This document shows, piece by piece, positions 27,787-37,487 of a stretch of DNA of 64,000 nucleotides. The stretch is from Phormidium tanganyikae FI6-MK23 (GTDB lineage: Bacteria > Cyanobacteriota > Cyanobacteriia > Leptolyngbyales > Leptolyngbyaceae). The translations under genes were made by a program, and so were the position numbers. The notes beneath the pieces are model-generated. The model ran no database searches. It saw only the letters and a program-made list of their open reading frames with translations, and had not been told where the DNA came from. The DNA is taken from positions 62,001 through 126,000 of the forward strand of contig JAHHHU010000011.1 in the NCBI GenBank assembly GCA_019359175.1. Direction: 5' to 3'. Numbering within the stretch: the first letter of the stretch is position 1; every line of letters starts with the position of its first letter.

Positions 27787-28279
27787 TGAAGTGATTAATC
27801 GATCGTGCTTTTTTCTCTATTCCCCCGTATTTCTACTTGTCTGTAAAAAGCAACATTAGTTTCACTTGATGGCTTAGATTAATCTACTCACCTGCAAACC
27901 AAATCATCTCTGTCTTAAGGAGGAGGAGAACAAAGAATTTCTTTCCAGAACCGAGATCGAAAACTTTGGTAATATGGATTTTACGCAAATTCCGCAGAAT
28001 TTTTATGAACAAACCGTAGAGTGGCACAGAGTTCTAGACTTTTGCCAGCGAAATTCGCTAGTATCTACGAATCGTGCAGTATTTTCACGAGGGTGCTTTG
28101 CGTTCCACTCCATGCTTATACAGAAAACGTTGCATTGACTAAGAAGCGTGCGGAACTACCACTGAGAAAGCGACCTGATCGCGCTAGCTTTTCACCAAAC
28201 CCATCTCTAAACTCAGCCAGCCGCAATGACCCGAAAGATTAGCCCTCAACCGATACAGCCGCCAACGGGGGAAGATTTG
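27787..28279. other. 490-bp intergenic region upstream of the receiver-kinase gene
   Basis: A very strong purine ribosome-site-like run (AAGGAGGAGGAGAA, near 27918) is not followed by a usable ATG at normal spacing. A 54-codon ORF (27974-28138, MDFTQIPQNFYEQ) starts some 43 bases later and resembles nothing known. Probably the leader and promoter region of the gene at 28280. No RNA structure recognised with confidence. Confidence 0.4.
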
Positions 28280-29377
28280 ATGAAAATCTTGGTGATCGAG
28301 GACGAAAAAGATGTTCGTCTAAACATCATCGAAATTTTGACTTCTGGAGGATTTTACTCTCTCAACGCGGACAACGGGCTAACAGGCATTCAACTGGCAA
28401 AAGAGCGATCGCCCGATTTAGTGATTTGTGACATTAAAATGCCCGATTTTGACGGATACAACGTGCTAGAAGCCCTCCGTCAAGATCCCAGAACGGCAAT
28501 GATTCCGTTTATTTTTCTCACCGCAAAAGCCGATAAAGCCGATGTGCGGCAGGGCATGAATTTAGGAGCAGACGACTATTTAACCAAACCATTTCGGCGC
28601 GTAGAATTGCTCGATACGATCGCGGCTCGACTCAAACGCCATCACGCCCAAACTGAGATTCAGAAAAAAGTCGATGAACTGCAACAAATCAATAGTCAAA
28701 AAAACGATTTACTCAACACAATTACTCACGATCTACGCGCTCCTTTAACCACGATCAAAGTCGCGCTTCAACTGATGGAAGCGATGCCCGAAAATCGGCG
28801 GCAGTATATCGAAATTGCGCTGAATGCGTGCGATCAAGGCGATGAACTGATTCAAAATCTGCTTGATCTCTATCAACTCGAATCTGGCGAAGCTCTAGCA
28901 TCCCCAGAACCGCTGAATTTGAGAGAGCTACTCCGAAAAACGACGGATGCGTTTCAAGTTCGCAGCCGCGACTGTCAGCAACTTTTAAAAGTAAATCTTC
29001 CGGAAACACTGCCCGTAATTGTGGCAGATGGTGTAAGTTTGCGCCGAATCTTGGTGGAACTCCTAAATAACGCTTGCAAATACACACAAAGCGGAGGTGA
29101 AATTTGCTTTAAAGTGCGCGAAGCAACAAGTTCCGATCAGAAATCGGTGCTGAAATTTACGATCGCCAATGAATCCGAAATTCCCGCAAGAAATTTGCCG
29201 CACATTTTTGACAAATTCTACCGAGTTCCGGGCAGCGATCGTTGGCAAAAAGGCGGGACAGGACTGGGATTAGCGCTTGTAAAGAAACTCGTCGAACAAC
29301 TCAACGGCAGTATCACCGTCAAGAGCGAAATCGGATGGACAACTTTCATAATCGAACTCCCTTATGAAACTCTTTAA
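28280..29377 (+). CDS. Response regulator/histidine kinase fusion
   Basis: 365 residues. An N-terminal receiver (1-120) with acid pocket Glu7-Asp8, phosphoacceptor Asp51 (CDIKMPD), Thr81 and Lys103, a coiled coil, then a kinase core with phosphoacceptor His150 (THDLRAPL) and ATPase boxes ('NNACKYTQSGG', 'GGTGLGLAL'). Receiver-first kinases act as phosphorelay intermediates or regulated kinases in cyanobacteria. A purine-rich GGGGGAAGA at 28267-28275 supports ATG 28280. A PAS kinase follows 79 bases downstream and may be its partner. Confidence 0.92.
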   Translation: MKILVIEDEKDVRLNIIEILTSGGFYSLNADNGLTGIQLAKERSPDLVICDIKMPDFDGYNVLEALRQDPRTAMIPFIFLTAKADKADVRQGMNLGADDYLTKPFRRVELLDTIAARLKRHHAQTEIQKKVDELQQINSQKNDLLNTITHDLRAPLTTIKVALQLMEAMPENRRQYIEIALNACDQGDELIQNLLDLYQLESGEALASPEPLNLRELLRKTTDAFQVRSRDCQQLLKVNLPETLPVIVADGVSLRRILVELLNNACKYTQSGGEICFKVREATSSDQKSVLKFTIANESEIPARNLPHIFDKFYRVPGSDRWQKGGTGLGLALVKKLVEQLNGSITVKSEIGWTTFIIELPYETL

Positions 29378-29456
29378 GTGAACTTCAGCAATTCTCTATA
29401 AAGAAAGTTCAAAATCTGAGCAAAGATCTATAAATGATGTCGATCGAGCGTGAGTC

Positions 29457-32400
29457 ATGCAAGAAACCGATCAACTGCGGTTACAGCAGCGTAATGCTGA
29501 ACTAGAAGTTCTCGTCACCGAACTGAAATCCCAGCTTCAAACCCAATCGGTTCAGGAGATGACTGCTTCACCAAAAGCGGTTGCCCCTTCGCGATCGAAT
29601 TCCGACCCGCACTCTAGCCGTTCAGTCAATCTCGAACACGCCAAGCTTGAACACAGAGTCGAGCAGCTTCAAGCCGAGGTGAGCCGTCGTCGCCGCGAAC
29701 AAGAAAGTCTGAAGAATAGTGAACAACGCTATCGATCGGTCGTCGAAGCAATGCACGAAGCCGTTTTGATGCTAAATGCAGACGGCGTGATTGAAACCTG
29801 TAACGCCAGTGCTGCACAAATTCTAGAATGTACCGTCGATGAATTAGTCGATCGTAATCTGCTCGACCTGGATTGGAAAGCGATTCACGAAGACGGTTCA
29901 CCTTTTAATCCTCAAGAGTTTCCGGGTCTGATCACAGCAAAAACCGGAATTCCTTGTTCCGAGGTCGTTTTGGGCTTGTGCAAACCCGAAAAGCAAATCA
30001 CTTGGATTTCGATCAATTCGCAACCGCTGTTTCAAACGGGTCAAATCCTACCCTATGCCGTGGTTGTGTCTTTTTCTGACATCAGCCTCCGCCGCTGGAT
30101 CGAAGAAGAACGCCATCAGCTTCTAGAGCGCGAACAGACTGCCCGCGCCGAATCGGAACTCGCCCGCGAACAAATCACCCAAGTTTTGCAGAGCATCACC
30201 GATGGATTCGTCGCTTTCGATCGCTCTGCCCGCTTCACTTATGTCAATCATGAAGCCGCAAACACATTGGGCAAACCTGCCAGAGACTTACTCGGTAAAG
30301 TACTTTGGCAAAAATTTCCAGACTTTGCTGAAACCAGTTTTGGGCAGCTTTACCGTCGGGCTTTGGCAGAAAGCGTTCCGTTGGAGCTTGTCGATTATTA
30401 CGAGCCTTGTCAGCGCTGGTATTCGGTTCGCGCTTATCCTTCAAAATCCGGGGTATCGCTGTTTTTCCGCAACATGACCGATGCGGTTGAGACTGCACGA
30501 GAACGCGATCAGGCACAAGAAGCCTTGAAAGGTGCATTGCAGCGGTTGTCGTTCCATGTTGATAACTCGCCGTTTGCGGTGATCGAGTGGGATCGAGATT
30601 TGCGAATTACTCGCTGGTCAAGTGAAGCGGAATTGTTGCTCGGTTGGAACGCGCCAGAAGTGAGCGGCAAACAGTTTGGCAGTTGGAATTTAGTTGTGCC
30701 GGAGGATCTAGAGAGCGTCGATCGAGCGATCGCTCAATTGCTCAACGGACAAACCACCCGCAACGTCTGCTACAGCCGTAATACCGCGAAAGATGGCTCG
30801 ATCGTGCATTGTAAATGGTACAACTCAGTGCTGTTTGACAGCAGTGGCAAACTGATTTCGATCTTGTCGCTGATGCTGAGTGTGGGTGAGCGCTTGCGAG
30901 TTGAAGATGAACGCAAGCTAGCAGCAGCAGAACTGCGAGAAAGCGAAGAACGATTTCGGCAGTTGGCTGAAAACATTCAGCAGATTTTCTGGATGTATGA
31001 TGTCGAGCGCAAAAAGCTAATTTATATCAGTCCCGCGTGTCAGCAGGTTCTCGGCTATGAAAGTCAAACGTGCTACGAAAAATCGTTGAGTTTTTGGATT
31101 AATCAAGCGCGACCGGAGGACATTCCGCATCTGATGAAAGTCAGCCGGCAAGCTTTGAGAGGCAACCCGACGGAAGCGACCTTCCAATTTAACCGCGAAG
31201 ATGGAGTTGAGCGCTGGTTGCGGGCGCGGGCGTTCCCAGTGCGAAATCCTCAAGGCAAGGTGTATCGCATCGCCGGAATTGCAGAAGACATTACAGAAGC
31301 AAAAAATCACGAAACCGAACGCAGAGAACAAGAACAACGACTGCGGCTACTCGAATCGGTGATTGTAAACGCGAGTGATGCCGTGGTGATCACTGAAGCT
31401 GAACCCGTCGAGCCACCGGGTCCGAGAATCATTTACGTCAACGATGCCTTCACGAAAATGATGGGCTACGAGCGCGACGAAGTGATCGGCAAAACGCCCC
31501 GAATCTTGCAGGGGCCAAAAACCGATTGGACAATTCTGAAAGACATCAGAGGTGCATTAAAAAGGTGGGAGCCAGCGATCGCTGAATTAGTCAACTATCA
31601 CAAAGACGGTTCTGAAGTTTGGATTGAACTCAGCATTTTTCCGGTCATGGATCAGACTGGGCACTACACTTATTGGGTTGGTTTGCAGCGAGACATCACG
31701 CACCGCAAGCAAGCCGAAGCTGAGATGCGAAAAGCGCTCGAAAAAGAACGCGAACTGAGCGATCTCAAATCGAACTTTGTCACCACCGTTTCGCACGAAT
31801 TCCGCACGCCTTTGAGTACGATTCTTTCTTCAGCGGATATGTTGGAATTCTATTCAGGAGAGTGTTCGATCGAGAAACAGCTTGAACATATCCAACGGAT
31901 TCAGGCGGCATCGCTCAATATGAAAGACTTACTCAGCGATGTCTTGGTACTAGAACGGGCTGAAGCGAAAAAAGTGAAGTTTGAGCCTGCTCCGCTAAAT
32001 GTGCTGACGTTCTGCGAAGATCTGGTCGATGAAATGCGAATCAATGATCAGAACCAGCATCAGTTAATTTTTGAGCCAGAAACCAAACTTCCTGAAATTC
32101 GGGGATACATGGATGCAAAATTAATGCGGCAAATTCTGACAAATCTCTTATCAAATGCGTTGAAATATTCACCCGTTGGCTCAACTGTTTTCTTCCGGCT
32201 TCGTCACGATCAGGCGAATGTCTATTTTGAAGTGCAAGACCAAGGAATTGGGATTCCAGCTTCGGATCAAACGCGATTGTTTGAAGCCTTTCATCGGGCA
32301 GCGAATGTCGGCATGATTTCTGGAAATGGATTAGGACTTGCGATCGTCAAACAATCGATCGAGTTTCATCAAGGAGACATTGCTTTCAGCAGTCGGGAGA

Positions 32401-32462
32401 ACGAAGGCACGATCGTCCAAGTCGCCCTGCCGCTTCAACCCAATGCAGGGTTCGTAATTTGA
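29457..32462 (+). CDS. Multi-PAS sensor histidine kinase
   Basis: 1001 residues, no membrane segment. An N-terminal coiled coil (1-85) leads into a series of about five PAS/PAC units (roughly 85-205, 240-350, 360-485, 500-620, 630-765, with PAC ends such as 'RIAGIAEDITEAK'), then HisKA with His780 (SHEFRTPL) and an ATPase domain ('GNGLGLAIVK'). The fifth PAS has 'IIYVNDAFTKMMGYERDEVIGKTP', similar to LOV-type PAS sequences, but the LOV NCRFLQG cysteine motif is replaced by 'PRILQGP', so no flavin photochemistry is expected. Follows the receiver-kinase gene; the next gene overlaps its stop. Confidence 0.9.
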   Translation: MQETDQLRLQQRNAELEVLVTELKSQLQTQSVQEMTASPKAVAPSRSNSDPHSSRSVNLEHAKLEHRVEQLQAEVSRRRREQESLKNSEQRYRSVVEAMHEAVLMLNADGVIETCNASAAQILECTVDELVDRNLLDLDWKAIHEDGSPFNPQEFPGLITAKTGIPCSEVVLGLCKPEKQITWISINSQPLFQTGQILPYAVVVSFSDISLRRWIEEERHQLLEREQTARAESELAREQITQVLQSITDGFVAFDRSARFTYVNHEAANTLGKPARDLLGKVLWQKFPDFAETSFGQLYRRALAESVPLELVDYYEPCQRWYSVRAYPSKSGVSLFFRNMTDAVETARERDQAQEALKGALQRLSFHVDNSPFAVIEWDRDLRITRWSSEAELLLGWNAPEVSGKQFGSWNLVVPEDLESVDRAIAQLLNGQTTRNVCYSRNTAKDGSIVHCKWYNSVLFDSSGKLISILSLMLSVGERLRVEDERKLAAAELRESEERFRQLAENIQQIFWMYDVERKKLIYISPACQQVLGYESQTCYEKSLSFWINQARPEDIPHLMKVSRQALRGNPTEATFQFNREDGVERWLRARAFPVRNPQGKVYRIAGIAEDITEAKNHETERREQEQRLRLLESVIVNASDAVVITEAEPVEPPGPRIIYVNDAFTKMMGYERDEVIGKTPRILQGPKTDWTILKDIRGALKRWEPAIAELVNYHKDGSEVWIELSIFPVMDQTGHYTYWVGLQRDITHRKQAEAEMRKALEKERELSDLKSNFVTTVSHEFRTPLSTILSSADMLEFYSGECSIEKQLEHIQRIQAASLNMKDLLSDVLVLERAEAKKVKFEPAPLNVLTFCEDLVDEMRINDQNQHQLIFEPETKLPEIRGYMDAKLMRQILTNLLSNALKYSPVGSTVFFRLRHDQANVYFEVQDQGIGIPASDQTRLFEAFHRAANVGMISGNGLGLAIVKQSIEFHQGDIAFSSRENEGTIVQVALPLQPNAGFVI

Positions 32463-32950
32463 TGAGCAAGTTTGTGATCTTAGGAGTTTCTGGACTGTTG
32501 ATTGTGGGGTTGCTGGGTGCGAGTAAGAAAGCGATCGAAACAATGGGCGGACTGGTGCATTTCAACTGTTGCCCGCAATCGGATCAAGTGGTCTGCCAAT
32601 TGACTCACGAACCGTTAATCGGCGGGTTAAAAACACGGCAATTTGATAAAGCCGCATTACAATCCACCAAAATTCAGCAAGGACGGGGAGCCAATCAGAT
32701 TCGACTCGCGCTAGTGACGCGATCGGGCGAAGAAATTCCCTTAACTCGAAATTGGTCAGCGAGCCATAATCAACAGCTATTGCGGCAGCGTGAGAGTCTC
32801 GATCGCTTTCTCGCTGATCCGAAAGCGACTGCGATCGAGGTTCGGACTCATCGACCCTGGCAACTTTGGGCGATTTTAGGATTTCTGATCGGGGCAGTAG
32901 TTCTAGTTGGAAAAATCGCACTACAAACTGCGAACAGTTCGGTTAGCTGA
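32462..32950 (+). CDS. Small two-helix membrane protein coupled to the PAS kinase
   Basis: 162 residues: a membrane segment at the N-terminus (about 3-22), a soluble region (about 25-130) and a second segment ('LWAILGFLIGAVVLVGKIAL'). Its ATG shares one base with the TGA of the kinase (TGATG), the mark of translational coupling. No family recognised. By position it could be an accessory of the kinase, but the kinase itself is soluble. Confidence 0.65.
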   Translation: MSKFVILGVSGLLIVGLLGASKKAIETMGGLVHFNCCPQSDQVVCQLTHEPLIGGLKTRQFDKAALQSTKIQQGRGANQIRLALVTRSGEEIPLTRNWSASHNQQLLRQRESLDRFLADPKATAIEVRTHRPWQLWAILGFLIGAVVLVGKIALQTANSSVS

Positions 32951-32997
32951 GAAGAGGCGACAAAGACTAGGATTGTAAATTTACGTTTGCGAATAAA

Positions 32998-33315
32998 CTA
33001 ACGCACTTTTTCTTCCCATAGATCCGGAACCGTTTTTCCTTGTCGTCTTAATTCTGAATCTAAGAACAGCCAATACAAAATTTCTTCAGCCCGATCGCGC
33101 TCTTCCCGAATCTCATCTAGCTGTCGCTTTACGGCTTCGTACTGATGCTCATCGGTACATTGAAACGCCTGCTCAAACTGCAACCGATGCCGCTCCTGGA
33201 TGCGAAGAAACTGATAGGCATACTCGTCTACCAAAGGATCTTCCACCATCCAACAATGGTCAATCACATACACAATGTCCGATCGAGAAACAGTTTGCAC
33301 GTTTACTGAGTACAC
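32998..33315 (-). CDS. Hypothetical coiled-coil protein
   Basis: 105 residues with a long charged helix ('YEAVKRQLDEIREERDRAEE') between two aromatic-rich ends. No family recognised. Isolated on its strand, facing the membrane-protein gene tail-to-tail. Confidence 0.5.
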   Translation of the reverse strand: MYSVNVQTVSRSDIVYVIDHCWMVEDPLVDEYAYQFLRIQERHRLQFEQAFQCTDEHQYEAVKRQLDEIREERDRAEEILYWLFLDSELRRQGKTVPDLWEEKVR

Positions 33316-33553
33316 TCAAATACACAAATTATTATGTCAGTCGAAACGAAAAATGACGCAGTGTTTCTTTGACCGTGACAAATCAGACAGGGTGAAAGCG
33401 TAAGCAAGATTACAAACGATAAGAATTTTTAAGACAAATCACAACAGTTTTTAATATAGAGAATTGCAAAATAACTCATGTTTCTGAGAGAAAATCCGCT
33501 AATTTAAGAACATTAAAGGCTCTTAACGTTTCGCTTCTACGCCCTTCTTCAAC

Positions 33554-33994
33554 ATGAAAATCCAATTAGATCGAAAATTAACAACCTGTCCTAAAACACT
33601 GCTTTGCACCATTCGCAACATCCCATTTGAAGTGGGTAAAATTCGTCTTCTACTCTACAGCGATCGCGGATTGCTGCTTGGCGATATCTCGCCCGAATGC
33701 GTCAAACTCTCTTCCGCTGAGATTCGGTGCAAACTGCGGGAGCGTGCTTGTGCCATGCTTCAAGACGATGAAGCGACGGATGCGCCTCGTTCTTCGAGAG
33801 ATTGCGCCCTAGAGCTTTTACAGGCGGCTCAAGAAGAAGTGAGATTTCCAACGCCTTTGGATTGGTGGTTTAAGAAATTTGAAATTTTTTCAGAAGAATC
33901 ACAAGAGGTCGAATCGACGCGCACCGGGCTATCGGCTTACTATGTACTAGAACGATCACGCTTACAAAAGATGCTTGATGACGATCGCGGCTAA
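33554..33994 (+). CDS. Hypothetical protein upstream of the SLH lipoprotein
   Basis: 146 residues, soluble, with Cys and charged residues ('EIRCKLRERACAMLQDDEAT') and a WWFKKFEIF segment. No family recognised. The 3' end overlaps the SLH lipoprotein gene by 17 bases, so they are probably co-translated. Confidence 0.55.
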   Translation: MKIQLDRKLTTCPKTLLCTIRNIPFEVGKIRLLLYSDRGLLLGDISPECVKLSSAEIRCKLRERACAMLQDDEATDAPRSSRDCALELLQAAQEEVRFPTPLDWWFKKFEIFSEESQEVESTRTGLSAYYVLERSRLQKMLDDDRG

Positions 33995-35333
33995 CCCAAA
34001 CGGAAAGAGATTTGCGCTAGTGTTGAGGAGTGGTGATGGACAATCGATCGTGATACCGCTTCAGAAATTAACCGCTTCTTTTGGGTTGGCGATGCTCTGT
34101 GTGTTGCCGTTGTTGAGTCTTTTGTCGAGTTGCTCTAGCCTGCCGACTGCAAATTCGCTGCGGGATTCGTTTGCCGCCGATCCAAGATTGACTGGATCAC
34201 CAAGTCCGCAAGCCTCGCCTCAGCCTACCGTACAACTACCGCCAAAGTTCCCAGCAGAAATTCCAAAATATCCCAATGCGACCCTGATTGCGGCTCAATC
34301 GACCGGGCAACTTCCGACTGAGCAGAGCGCAGATTTAGCCACTCGCTGGACAAGTTCAGACGATCGCGATCGCGTATTCAGTTTTTACCGCGATGAGCTG
34401 CAGCAAAACGGCTGGACGCTCGATCAACAGAATGTAGATCAAGGGCAATTAGTCGCATCGCGGCAGGGATTGAAAATTGGAATCGGGGTGCAGTCCGCTC
34501 AGACTGGGGTGAACTTCTCGATCGAAACAAAAGCAACGAACGGCGAAGGTAGCCAAACTCCAAATCCTGTAAAACCAGGCGATCCGAACTTCGTGGGGCC
34601 TGTGCCATCCACGAATGCGGCTCCAACTCCTGACACTTCCAATACAGTGTTTTCAGACATCGACAAAGCACCGCAGGAACTCCGTTCTTACATTAAAGAT
34701 CTCGCTCAACTGGGAGTTCTCACCGCTCAAACTCAGACAAAATCGAACAATAGTCAATCCTTGTTTGACCCGAACAAGAACATTACTCGTCGGATTTATG
34801 CACGTTGGCTGGTGGCGGCGAACAATCAGATCTATAGAGATCGACCTGCACGTCAAATTCGTTTAGCAGTTGAAACGGGACAACCTGCGTTTCGAGATGT
34901 GACTGCAAAAGATCCGGATTTTGGTGCGATTCAAGGATTGGCAGAGGCGGGATTGATTCCGAGTTCGCTATCGGGAGATAGTTCTGCGGCGTTGTTCCGT
35001 CCTAATGCACCGTTGAGCCGAGAAGACCTAATTTTGTGGAAGATTCCGGTTGATACTCGTCAGGCGTTGCCGAATGCCACGATCGAATCGGTGAAACAGA
35101 CTTGGGGATTTCAGGATGCCGATCGTATTGATCCAAAAGCCTTGAGAGCGGTGTATGCGGATTTTCAGAACGGCGACCAGGCGAACATTCGACGGACGTT
35201 TGGATATACCACTTTGTTTCAGCCAAAACGTCCGACGACTCGTGCGGAAGCGGCGGCAGTACTTTGGTATTTTGGATTTCAGGGTGATGGAATCTCGGCT
35301 CAACAGGCTTTGAAGGGTGGAGCGAAGCCTTGA
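33978..35333 (+). CDS. S-layer-homology-domain lipoprotein
   Basis: 451 residues. A hydrophobic stretch (about 33-50) ends in the lipobox L-S-S-C (Cys52), so a lipoprotein. A Pro/Ser-rich spacer, then a central alpha/beta region (residues 85-185, 'PAEIPKYPNATLIAAQSTGQ', like a pilus-minor or DUF-type fold), then SLH-type repeats in the C-terminal half: 'VFSDIDKAPQELRSYIKDLA', 'FRDVTAKDPDFGAIQGLAEAG' and 'TTRAEAAAVLWYFG'. SLH domains bind cell-wall polymers, so this could link the membrane to peptidoglycan-attached polysaccharide. ATG 33978 is used; TTG 33975 precedes it. Confidence 0.88.
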   Translation: MTIAANPNGKRFALVLRSGDGQSIVIPLQKLTASFGLAMLCVLPLLSLLSSCSSLPTANSLRDSFAADPRLTGSPSPQASPQPTVQLPPKFPAEIPKYPNATLIAAQSTGQLPTEQSADLATRWTSSDDRDRVFSFYRDELQQNGWTLDQQNVDQGQLVASRQGLKIGIGVQSAQTGVNFSIETKATNGEGSQTPNPVKPGDPNFVGPVPSTNAAPTPDTSNTVFSDIDKAPQELRSYIKDLAQLGVLTAQTQTKSNNSQSLFDPNKNITRRIYARWLVAANNQIYRDRPARQIRLAVETGQPAFRDVTAKDPDFGAIQGLAEAGLIPSSLSGDSSAALFRPNAPLSREDLILWKIPVDTRQALPNATIESVKQTWGFQDADRIDPKALRAVYADFQNGDQANIRRTFGYTTLFQPKRPTTRAEAAAVLWYFGFQGDGISAQQALKGGAKP

Positions 35334-35354
35334 ATCAGAATTCGATCGTTTGCG

Positions 35355-37322
35355 TTATCCAATCGACATCCAAGCCCGTAGCACTTCCGCAACTGTCCAA
35401 GCCTGCGCCACACAGCCATGTGGCAACATCGGCGCATCACCATCAAAGATCTCGCTGAGACTGCCGAGTCCTTGAGTCCGGAGATGATTTGCCATCGGTT
35501 CAAGAAATTCCCGCGCTTTTGCCGAATCACCATACACGCGATAATGCGCGATCGCATACGACCCAATCAGCCAGCCCCAAACCGTCCCTTGATGATAAGC
35601 TCCATCGCGAGTGAGCGGATCACCTTCATACCGTCCGCGATAATTCAAATGGCGCGGATCAAGCGATCGTAAACCGTGAGAAGTCAGCAGCGATCGAGAA
35701 CAGGCATCCACCACCCCTTTTTGCTGATTCTGAGTTAAGGGACTTTCTGGAAGAGAAACTGTAAAAATCTGATTCGGACGCAGAGCCGCATCATTGCCAC
35801 TCGGTGTATCGAGAACATCGTAACAATAGCCTGTATCGGGATTCCAGAACCGCTCGAATCGGGCCAGAACTCGTTCCGCCATCGCATCATATTCGCGATA
35901 AGGTTTACCGCTCTGACGGGCAAATTTTGCCATGATGCGTAAGGCGTTGTACCAAAGCGCATTCACTTCGATCGGCTTTCCAATTCGAGGCGTAACCACC
36001 CAATCGCCAACCTTGGCATCCATCCACGTCAGTTGAGTTCCTGCTTCTCCGGCATAAAGCAGACCATCCGCAGAATCTAAATGAATGTTGTAACGAGTTC
36101 CGCGACAATGCCAATCGATAATTTCTGCCAACATTGAAAACAAATCATCAATTACATCGTGATCATCAGTCGCGTTGTAGTAATCGAAAATCGCAACGAA
36201 ATACCATAAGGTCGCGTCAACGGTATTATATTCAAGAATCGCTCCGGCATCAGGAAAGCGATTGGGAAGCATTCCCTGATCCAGATATTGAGCAAAAGTG
36301 TAGAGAATCGATCGAGCAATTTCAACGCGCCCAGTTGCAAGCGTTAACCCAGACAGGCTGATCATCGTATCGCGTCCCCAATCGCTAAACCAGGGATAGC
36401 CTGCAATGATCGTTTTGCCATTCGGCGGACGACTGACGATAAATTGATCTGCCGCGAGAACAAGTTGGCGAATCCAAGCTGGAGAAGTCTCGACTTGTTT
36501 AATTTGATCGAGTCGCCAACAGTCGAACAGTCGCTGCTCGTGATTGTGCTGCGATCGCAGTGCAGTTTCACCATCGAGATTCGGGCGGGCTTCGGTGCTA
36601 GTCACAAAAGTAAGCGACTGAGCCGGATACAGAGTCGTTTGAAACGTGGCAACGTGGAGATGATCTTCTCGATCGCTGAGTCCTCGGTTGCGTTCGATTG
36701 CGAGATCAAACCCGTGATACCAATCGTGCATTGGGGTAATCGTCGCACCCCGACAGAAAAGATAAAAAGGAGTCGCTTCGGGATAGGCAGAAATTTCTAA
36801 ACCGTTCTCGATCTCTTCGACTTCCATTTGCCAATCGTTGCCTGTTGTACTCCCGTGATAATCCCGATAGTTGATAAAAACTTTGAATGTTAGCGTTAGC
36901 GGGTGTGTTGCGCGATGTAATTGATAATGTGCATAAGTTGTATTTTCTCCCTGCTGCATCCAGATTCGTTTTTCTAAAATCGCATCGCCGCACGCATAGC
37001 GCCAAACAGGAACTGTCCCTTCAAGAAAGAAGCGCTCGATTTGTCGATATCCATGCGGTGAAACAGTTCCATCTGCCCAACGATTGGTGCTGAGTGGGTA
37101 GACCTCTTCTCCATAGCGAATCGATTCATCAATCTTTGTCGTAAGCAAGGTTCGATCGAGCGGCGGCTTCAAAGCTGCAATCAACAGTCCGTGATAGCGA
37201 CGGGTTAGCACTCCTGCGATCGTGCCAGAGGCAAATCCACCAATTCCGTTTGTGACCAGCCATTCTCGCGTTTCCGATGTTGGCAAGATGCCACAAATTT
37301 CCCGCCCAAAATCAATCACCAT
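35355..37322 (-). CDS. Glycogen debranching enzyme
   Basis: 655 residues. An N-terminal beta-sandwich domain with 'WLVTNGIGGFASGTI' and 'RRYHGLL' (GDE_N) is followed by an (alpha/alpha)6 barrel with 'GYPWFSDWGRDTMISLSGL', 'FPDAGAILEYNTVDATLWYF' and 'DGAYHQGTVWGWLIG'. This is the bacterial/archaeal type amylo-alpha-1,6-glucosidase that removes branches left by phosphorylase. Works with glycogen phosphorylase (56661-59186) in the same window. Its promoter lies in the divergent gap before the sucrose-phosphate phosphatase gene. Confidence 0.93.
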   Translation of the reverse strand: MVIDFGREICGILPTSETREWLVTNGIGGFASGTIAGVLTRRYHGLLIAALKPPLDRTLLTTKIDESIRYGEEVYPLSTNRWADGTVSPHGYRQIERFFLEGTVPVWRYACGDAILEKRIWMQQGENTTYAHYQLHRATHPLTLTFKVFINYRDYHGSTTGNDWQMEVEEIENGLEISAYPEATPFYLFCRGATITPMHDWYHGFDLAIERNRGLSDREDHLHVATFQTTLYPAQSLTFVTSTEARPNLDGETALRSQHNHEQRLFDCWRLDQIKQVETSPAWIRQLVLAADQFIVSRPPNGKTIIAGYPWFSDWGRDTMISLSGLTLATGRVEIARSILYTFAQYLDQGMLPNRFPDAGAILEYNTVDATLWYFVAIFDYYNATDDHDVIDDLFSMLAEIIDWHCRGTRYNIHLDSADGLLYAGEAGTQLTWMDAKVGDWVVTPRIGKPIEVNALWYNALRIMAKFARQSGKPYREYDAMAERVLARFERFWNPDTGYCYDVLDTPSGNDAALRPNQIFTVSLPESPLTQNQQKGVVDACSRSLLTSHGLRSLDPRHLNYRGRYEGDPLTRDGAYHQGTVWGWLIGSYAIAHYRVYGDSAKAREFLEPMANHLRTQGLGSLSEIFDGDAPMLPHGCVAQAWTVAEVLRAWMSIG

Positions 37323-37487
37323 AAAAAAAATCCAGCCAGCTTCATGATTCTAGAAGACCCTGCTGCAAGGGATCAGGTTTTGCTATAAGAAATTCGGATT
37401 TCAAATCGATCGGCGCGTCAATCTTCGGAGTCAGGTTATTTTTTCGATTGAGATCTAAACTCAGACAGGACGTTTGGGAGGTGAAAT

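Noticed and set aside
28021..28242. 73-codon ORF before the receiver-kinase gene
   Set aside because: No ribosome site, no recognisable family, low-complexity basic composition; likely chance.
29457..32462. LOV photoreceptor kinase
   Set aside because: One PAS resembles LOV, but the flavin-binding cysteine motif is replaced by PRILQGP.
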